A stretch of DNA of 64,000 nt from Pseudomonadota bacterium (GTDB lineage Bacteria; Pseudomonadota; Gammaproteobacteria; Burkholderiales; Ferrovaceae). Positions 58,014 through 64,000 of the stretch are shown in pieces. Made by a program: the position numbers and the translations under genes. The notes beneath the pieces are model-generated. The model did no database searches, was not told the DNA's origin, and saw only the letters and a list, made by a program, of their open reading frames with translations. The stretch lies in NCBI GenBank assembly GCA_028873535.1, contig JAGWIJ010000002.1, forward strand, positions 1 through 64,000, read 5' to 3'. The stretch's first letter is position 1. The number at the start of each line of letters is the position of its first letter.

Positions 58014-60410
58014 TCAGGGTCGCACGGACAGCCGCACGGTGGTGGCCGCAGGCATGTCAGGCAGATCCTGCCGGACCAGCGCGCCCGGTCCATGCAGCTC
58101 CAGGGTGATGCCCGTCCACCAGGGCTGCCAGCTGCCCTGGCGGGCCCCGAACCGCACCGTGACGGCATCATCGCCCTCCTGCTGACAACTGATCGATTGC
58201 CGCAGGAAGGCGCCGCGCGTGAAGGCCATGCTGACGCCATCATCGAGGTACAGGCTGCCGCGACAGTCCGGTCCGGGATAGATGGCGAGAACGAGGCGAC
58301 CACGGGGTGTCTCGCTGGTGCTTTGCACCAGTGGCTGGCGCGGCAGGATGGCCCCCGGCCGAACAAACACCGGCAGGCGTGCGAGCGCGGCGTGCTCGTG
58401 CGCGACACTGCCGGACACAGGACTGCCCGACCAATAGTCATACCAGCCTTCGCCGGGCAAACGCACGTCGAAGGCTGCGCTCGATTCGGGCGTAGGCGGC
58501 GGCGCGATCAGCAGATCCGGGCCCAGCATGAACGCGGTTTCCAGACTGCTGAAGACCGCGCCGTCCGACAGCACGGACGGAAACTCCAGGAATACCGGGC
58601 GCATGAGTGGCAGTCCGCTGCGGCTGTGTTCCTCCGCAAGCGCGTAAAGGTAGGGCAGCAGGCGATAACGCTCTTCGATGTAGTGTCGGCGGATCGCCTC
58701 GTGTTCCGCGCCGCCTGCCCACACTTCCTGCGCCGGCTTGTCCTGCATGTAGTGATCGCGGAAGATCGGATTGAAAGCCCCCACTTCGATCCAGCGCGTC
58801 AGCAGGTCCGGCGTGGGCGCATCGCCGGCAAATCCGCCGATGTCGTCGCCAGCGAAGCCAAAACCGCTCAGGCCCAGATTGACCAGCATGGGCACCGACA
58901 AGCGCAGGTGCTCGTAAGTCGAGAGATTGTCCCCGGTCCAGGTGGCGGCGTAGCGCTGACCGCCGGCATAGCTCGCGCGTGTGAGCACGAATGGGCGTGT
59001 GTCCGGTGCAGCCGCCAGCAGACCTTCGCGTGTCGCCTTGACGTTGAGCATGCCGTAGACGTTGTGCATTTCGGCGTGGCTGGCCTGGCGTGGCCTGAAC
59101 CCGGGTTCTTCGATACGGTGCATCACGTCAAGCGGCATGGTCTTGCTGCGGACCTGGAACAAGGCAGGCTCGTTCATGTCGTTCCAGAAGCCCGCCACAC
59201 CCATCCCCACGAAGCCCCGATACTGCTCGCCCCACCACGTCCGCACAGCCGGCCGGCTGAAATCCGGAAACACCGAGGCGCCTGGCCACACCTCACCGCT
59301 GAAAGTGGAACCGTCGGCGTTGTGCACGAAGGCGTCGATGGCCATACCGCTGTCGTAGGGCCCATAGCCCTGCCCTGCGGCCTTGGCGATGTGAAGATCC
59401 GTGATCAGGACCAGACGGAATCCCTGCGCGCGCAGCGTGGCAACCATGCCTGGCATGTCAGGGAAGGCTGTGGTGTTGACCGTGAAGGGACGGTTGCGAT
59501 CCTGGTAGTCGATGTCACAGTACAGCACGTCCGCCGGAACGTGATCCGCACGCAGGTGATGCGCGACGTCCTGCACTTCCGCCTGCGACATGTAACTGTA
59601 GTGGGATTGCTGAAAGCCCAGTGCCCACAGCGGAACCAGCGGCGCTGTGCCGGCCAGGATGGCGTACTGGCGCACCACATCAGCGGGCGCTGGGCCTGCC
59701 ATGACATAGTAGTCGAGCGGCCCGCCTTCCGCGCTGACCGTGAGGACGTCGCGTGCCGCCTTGCCGAAATCGAAGTTGGTGCGCCAGGTATCGTCGACGA
59801 ACAGCCCGAAGGCACTGCCGCTCTCGCGCGCGCCGATCAGGAACGGGATCGACTTGTAGAGTGGATCCGACGCAGGACCGAATCCGAAGTGGTCGGTGTT
59901 CCAGAGCGTGAACGATCCGTCGCGACGATCCAGCCCGCCCGTCTTGTCACCCAGACCGAAATAGCGCGCATCGGCCGGCATGCGTTTGCGGATCTGGAAG
60001 CCCCCGTCCGTGAAGCGCAGGCCTTCCCCGGCATCCGCCAGCAGCACCTGTCCGCCGGCATCTTCGATCCGGGTCGCGAGCGTGGCGCGGTTCAGGGTGA
60101 TCCGCATGGCGGTAGTCGAAAGCACCACTTCGGTGCTGCCTTCCTGGACCGCCAGGGGCACGGTGGACTGGCGCACCGATGCGGGCACCGTCCAGGAAGC
60201 GTCTTCCGGCAGCCCGCGCTGTCCAGCACGAATGCGCAGGATTTCGGGACGCGGCGCGCTGACTTCCAACTGCACGTCGCCAGCCTGAAGGACGTAGCGC
60301 TGGACCGCCGTCCCGGCCGCGCAGGCGAGCCTGCCAGCTCCGGCCGGGACCAGAATGGCCAGCGCCGCGAGGATTGCGTGGCACACCGACAGGTTCGCGC
60401 GGGTGGCCAT
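58014..60410 (-). CDS. GH31 alpha-glucosidase-like, exported
   Basis: Signal peptide; GFWNDMNEPALF nucleophile motif; RYFGLGDKTGGLDRRDGSFTLWNTD; FAGDDIGGFAG. Confidence 0.92.
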   Translation of the reverse strand: MATRANLSVCHAILAALAILVPAGAGRLACAAGTAVQRYVLQAGDVQLEVSAPRPEILRIRAGQRGLPEDASWTVPASVRQSTVPLAVQEGSTEVVLSTTAMRITLNRATLATRIEDAGGQVLLADAGEGLRFTDGGFQIRKRMPADARYFGLGDKTGGLDRRDGSFTLWNTDHFGFGPASDPLYKSIPFLIGARESGSAFGLFVDDTWRTNFDFGKAARDVLTVSAEGGPLDYYVMAGPAPADVVRQYAILAGTAPLVPLWALGFQQSHYSYMSQAEVQDVAHHLRADHVPADVLYCDIDYQDRNRPFTVNTTAFPDMPGMVATLRAQGFRLVLITDLHIAKAAGQGYGPYDSGMAIDAFVHNADGSTFSGEVWPGASVFPDFSRPAVRTWWGEQYRGFVGMGVAGFWNDMNEPALFQVRSKTMPLDVMHRIEEPGFRPRQASHAEMHNVYGMLNVKATREGLLAAAPDTRPFVLTRASYAGGQRYAATWTGDNLSTYEHLRLSVPMLVNLGLSGFGFAGDDIGGFAGDAPTPDLLTRWIEVGAFNPIFRDHYMQDKPAQEVWAGGAEHEAIRRHYIEERYRLLPYLYALAEEHSRSGLPLMRPVFLEFPSVLSDGAVFSSLETAFMLGPDLLIAPPPTPESSAAFDVRLPGEGWYDYWSGSPVSGSVAHEHAALARLPVFVRPGAILPRQPLVQSTSETPRGRLVLAIYPGPDCRGSLYLDDGVSMAFTRGAFLRQSISCQQEGDDAVTVRFGARQGSWQPWWTGITLELHGPGALVRQDLPDMPAATTVRLSVRP

Positions 60411-60414
60411 GATC

Positions 60415-61917
60415 TCAATCGGCCTTGCAGTGGCGATCGACGTAGGCCTGGTGCGTGGGCATCATCCGGGCACTGTTCGCCATGGTGCCGCGCAGCCGCT
60501 CGATGTAGTCGCTGCCATCCAGGGTGCGGTAGTCCAGGAAGGGGTCGGCACGCTCCGGCATCAGGCCCTGCCCGATCATCACGGCGAGCCAGCTGGGGGC
60601 GCCGAACAGGTCCATCTCGCCAGGCACGATGCGCCCGAAGCGGCGGAAGTGCTCCATCTTGTAGTGCAGGCTGTCCGGGATCGCCATCGCCCGGCAATAG
60701 CGCCACAGCTCGCTGTCGTCACGCGCGCCCAGGTGGTAATGCAACACGATGAAGTCGCGTATGCGCTCGTATTCGAGCGCACCGACCCGATTGTATTCCT
60801 GCACCACACAGGGATCGAAGTCGAGGTCGGGGAAGTAGGCAAGCAGTTTGGAAATGCCGGCCTGAATCAGATGGATGCTGGTCGACTCCAGAGGCTCCAG
60901 GAAGCCGCTGGAAAGCCCGATGGCGATCACATTCTTGTTCCACATCTGCCGGCGCCGGCCGGTGCGGAACCGGATCAGCCGCGGATCGGCAAGCGGCTTG
61001 CCTTCGAGGTGCCGCAGAAGCAGGGTGGCGGCTTCGTCTTCCCCCATCAACTGCGAGCTGAACACATGGCCGTTGCCGGTGCGGTGCTGCAGGGGAATCC
61101 GCCATTGCCAGCCCGCTGCATGGGCAACGGAGCGCGTGTAGGGCGTGAACTCGCCACGTTCGCTGGGCACGGCCAGCGCGCGGTCGCAGGGCAGCCAGTG
61201 GCTCCAGTCGTCAAAACCGGTCTTGAGCGTGTCTTCGATCAGCAAGGCCCGCATGCCGGAGCAGTCGATGAACAGATCGCCTGCCACGACCTCGCCGCTT
61301 TCCAGCGTCAGCGCGCGCACGTGGCCGCTGTCAGGATGCTGCTGCACCGAAGCCACCTTGCCCTCGATCCGCCGGGCGCCGCGCTGTTCGGCATGGCTGC
61401 GCAGGAAGCGGGCGTAAAGGCTGGCGTCGAAGTGGTAGGCATACAGATAGGTGGAGCGCACTTCGCGCGGATCGGACAAGGGCCGATCAAAGCGCCCCTC
61501 CTTGGCCGCAGCCCAGGCCATGCAGTATTCCTCAAAGGCGCCGGCGTGCCCGGCGCGCGCCGCGCGCTGCCAGTAGTGCTGGATCTGCACCAGGTCGAAG
61601 GGACGGCCATAGGCGCCAAAGGGATGGAAATAGCGATGTCCCTGCCGGCCCCAGTTGACAAACTGGATGCCGAGCTTGAATGAACCCTGCGTGCGGCGCA
61701 GGAACTCGTTCTCGTCGAGGCCGAGCATGTCGTTGAACTGCCGGATCGGCGGGATGGTCGCCTCACCTACGCCGACGATGCCGATTTCGTCGGATTCGAC
61801 CAGGGTGATGGTGCATTCGCGCTGGATGTTCGCGCACAGGGCTGCGGCGGTCATCCAGCCGGCGGTCCCACCGCCCAGGATGACAACCTTGCGGATCAAT
61901 CGGCTTTGCGTGTTCAT
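60415..61917 (-). CDS. Flavin-dependent (tryptophan-type) halogenase
   Basis: VVILGGGTAGWMTAAAL, FKLGIQFVNW (catalytic Lys context), GWQWRIPLQHRTGNGHVFSS (WxWxIP), GFLEPLESTSIHLIQ. Confidence 0.92.
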   Translation of the reverse strand: MNTQSRLIRKVVILGGGTAGWMTAAALCANIQRECTITLVESDEIGIVGVGEATIPPIRQFNDMLGLDENEFLRRTQGSFKLGIQFVNWGRQGHRYFHPFGAYGRPFDLVQIQHYWQRAARAGHAGAFEEYCMAWAAAKEGRFDRPLSDPREVRSTYLYAYHFDASLYARFLRSHAEQRGARRIEGKVASVQQHPDSGHVRALTLESGEVVAGDLFIDCSGMRALLIEDTLKTGFDDWSHWLPCDRALAVPSERGEFTPYTRSVAHAAGWQWRIPLQHRTGNGHVFSSQLMGEDEAATLLLRHLEGKPLADPRLIRFRTGRRRQMWNKNVIAIGLSSGFLEPLESTSIHLIQAGISKLLAYFPDLDFDPCVVQEYNRVGALEYERIRDFIVLHYHLGARDDSELWRYCRAMAIPDSLHYKMEHFRRFGRIVPGEMDLFGAPSWLAVMIGQGLMPERADPFLDYRTLDGSDYIERLRGTMANSARMMPTHQAYVDRHCKAD

Positions 61918-61973
61918 GGATTCTGCCTCTGCCGGAGCGGCCATGATGCCCTCGCCTCCCCAGGAAAGAAAAG

Positions 61974-62001
61974 GCGCGACGGGACCAGGGTCCCGCCGCG
62001 C
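61974..62001 (-). terminator. Hairpin with downstream T-rich tract after the TonB-dependent receptor
   Basis: Stem of 5 bp, one mismatch, then about 6 bp around loop CAGG (GCGCG-A-CGGGAC/GTCCCG-C-CGCGC), followed on minus strand by CCTTTTCTTTCC. Confidence 0.65.
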
Positions 62002-62029
62002 GCAAGGCTGCTGCGTTGCGTTCAGCCGA

Positions 62030-64000
62030 TCAGAACTTGAAGGTCACCGAACCCACCACGGTACGGCCGTACGCCACCGTGGCCGTGCTGGTGTAGGTGC
62101 CCTGCGCCATCCCGGCCGAGAGACCGTTGATGTACGTCGAGGCAATCGAGTTGAACAGATTGTTCACATGCAGGGAAAAGGACGTGTTCGCATCCCAGGC
62201 ATAGCTTCCCACCAGACTGACCAGGGTATACGGCTCAAGGTAGACATTGGCCGTGCCGACATTGATCGGTGTGGCGTTGGCCCCGGTGATCACCAGCGCA
62301 CCGTAGTAAGGTCCGGTGCGGTAGCTGGGTGACAGCATGTAGGTCACCGAAGGCACGCCATTCGGCTGGATGCCCGTGGTGCCCGTGCCGCAGCCGGTCT
62401 GCGGATAGCAGGTGTTGGCGGTATCGAGGCTGCCATCGCTGTAGGTGACCTGGCCGGTCAGCGCGAAATTGCCGATGCCGTAGGTGCCATCCCATTCGAA
62501 ACCGCGCGCGGAATAGGCATTGTTGGTCGATTGTCCGCAGTTGGTGCTGCCCGTCGGATTGCACAGGGTCAGGTCATAGCCCAGGTAGCTGAACTCGTCA
62601 TGGAACAAGGTGAACTCGGTCGAGTAGCGGCCCCACTTGCCATCGGCAAAATCACCCTGGCTCTTGAAACCGATTTCCTGCTGCAGAACCACCGAATAGC
62701 TGGTCGGCACGGCCGCCGGATTGAGGGCACCGGTGATGGCATTGACGTTGTTGTTGGGCAGGAAGCGGTCGAAGTTCGCGCGACCGCCGCGGCTTGCCCG
62801 GGCAAACACACTGTTGTTGTCGTCGAGCAGATACAGGGCACCGGCGGACCAGCTGTTGTAGCTGATACCGTAGTTCGCCGGTTGCGTGGTGGCGGGATCC
62901 AGGGTCAGCAGTCCTACCTGGCTGCTGGTCGTGCCCGGAATGCTCGAAGGCCCGGTCACGGTCTGCAGGGTATTGGCGCTGCCGGTTTCGGTGATGCCAG
63001 TGACCCGGATCAGGTCGCGGCGTACGCTGGCATCCAGCGACAGGCTGCCGTGATCCCAGCCCAGGGTCAGATAGGGCGCGGTATCCGGCGCCTGGATGTC
63101 ATAGATCCGCCCGGTGCCGTTACCCCAGTTGCCGTTGTAGCCCGCGACACCGTTCTGTGCCAGGGCCACGCTGCCCGACACCGGATTGACCGGCACGCCT
63201 TGCGGGCCGGAAGTCAGGAAGGTGTAGTTCGGGTGCCAGTCGGCGGCGTAGTGCTGGTTCATGTAGAACACGCCGGCCTTGGCGTTCACGTCGTTCTTGC
63301 CGAACACCGAGAACTGCCGCGACAGCGAAGCGTCATTGGCCAGACTGCCGGCATCGCTCACGTTGGTGTAGACCTGCACGCTGTTCGACAGCATGGTGGC
63401 CGGGCTGACCGTCTGGCCGTTGTTGTAGCGGAAGCCGGTGACGGTGCGGCCGGAGCCATTGGCGGCGCCGATCGGGTTACCGATGTAGGAACTGGCCGGA
63501 TTGAAGCCGAGGAAGTAGGTGGAGAACGTGCCGCTCATGTTGGTGTAGCGGAACTTGTCGTCCAGCACCCAGCCGCCACCCGGCAGGTAGTGCAACTCGG
63601 CGCCGAAGGCTTCGGCCTTGGGATGGATGCCGCTGGCCTGCACCTGTTGCAGTTGGCCGTTCGACAGATTGGCCACGTTGAAGTACTGCGAGGCGGGACC
63701 GGTGGTGGCGAAGGTACCTGCGCTGTAGCCGGGGTAGGAGTGCACGCCGGTGACGTTGCCGCCACTGCCCACCGTGTAGGTCACGGGAGCCTGGTTCTGG
63801 TAGGGCTCCTGGTCGTCCAGCAGCTTGATGTAGCCGCGGATGTAGCCCTTGCCGCCATCCAGATCATGGGTCACATTGGCCTTGATCTGGTAGCCCTTCT
63901 CGGCCTGGAAGCCAGGATCCTGCAGGCCATTGCCCTGCACCAGATAGCCGTCGGTATGGAAGCGCCAGCCTTCGGCAATCGGCCCGCCAACCGCGAAATC
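62030..64000 (-). CDS. TonB-dependent receptor, 5' end beyond window
   Basis: Frame continues past the track's M at 63940 (DFAVGGPIAEGWRFHTDGYLVQGNGLQDPGF); long beta-barrel, C-terminal GRTVVGSVTFKF. Confidence 0.92.
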   Translation of the reverse strand, partial: DFAVGGPIAEGWRFHTDGYLVQGNGLQDPGFQAEKGYQIKANVTHDLDGGKGYIRGYIKLLDDQEPYQNQAPVTYTVGSGGNVTGVHSYPGYSAGTFATTGPASQYFNVANLSNGQLQQVQASGIHPKAEAFGAELHYLPGGGWVLDDKFRYTNMSGTFSTYFLGFNPASSYIGNPIGAANGSGRTVTGFRYNNGQTVSPATMLSNSVQVYTNVSDAGSLANDASLSRQFSVFGKNDVNAKAGVFYMNQHYAADWHPNYTFLTSGPQGVPVNPVSGSVALAQNGVAGYNGNWGNGTGRIYDIQAPDTAPYLTLGWDHGSLSLDASVRRDLIRVTGITETGSANTLQTVTGPSSIPGTTSSQVGLLTLDPATTQPANYGISYNSWSAGALYLLDDNNSVFARASRGGRANFDRFLPNNNVNAITGALNPAAVPTSYSVVLQQEIGFKSQGDFADGKWGRYSTEFTLFHDEFSYLGYDLTLCNPTGSTNCGQSTNNAYSARGFEWDGTYGIGNFALTGQVTYSDGSLDTANTCYPQTGCGTGTTGIQPNGVPSVTYMLSPSYRTGPYYGALVITGANATPINVGTANVYLEPYTLVSLVGSYAWDANTSFSLHVNNLFNSIASTYINGLSAGMAQGTYTSTATVAYGRTVVGSVTFKF

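Overview
High-GC proteobacterial chromosome segment, probably Beta/Gammaproteobacteria; taxonomy not determined. It has four parts. (1) 1-8.2 kb, housekeeping and signalling: 3'-truncated recC on the minus strand (absent from the ORF track), PspC-domain protein, YigZ/IMPACT protein, MalY/PatB aminotransferase, multi-PAS GGDEF-EAL protein. (2) 8.3-36.5 kb, an aromatic catabolic island: benABCD (benzoate to catechol) with a divergent XylR/DmpR-type sigma54 activator; a multicomponent phenol hydroxylase operon (dmpKLMNOPQ-like) led by catechol 2,3-dioxygenase; a GntR (AphS-like) regulator; a complete meta-cleavage operon (dmpCDEFGHI order), followed on the same strand by a YCF48 lipoprotein / MMPL-RND / DUF1302 / DUF1329 envelope module; and a second DmpR-type activator. 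(3) 36.5-44.4 kb: Phenol_MetA_deg-like outer-membrane protein; substrate-binding protein / histidine kinase / receiver / REC-PAS-GGDEF-EAL quartet; a 69-aa His-tailed small protein; a small exported protein resembling EF-Tu domain III; an HDOD protein. (4) 44.6-64 kb, a carbohydrate locus: GH36, LacI regulator, GPH/SUT-like transporter, GH32, cation:proton antiporter, TonB-ExbB-ExbD-ExbD-TPR, TPR/2OG-Fe(II) oxygenase, GH31, flavin-dependent halogenase, and a 5'-truncated TonB-dependent receptor. Main leads: the secreted EF-Tu domain III-like protein; two near-identical palindromic operators placed identically over predicted promoters of tonB and GH32; sigma54 control signals at ben and dmp; the uptake/efflux-like envelope module behind the meta-cleavage genes; and the halogenase in a sugar-uptake locus. 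All calls come from reading sequence and recalled family motifs; no database search was run.
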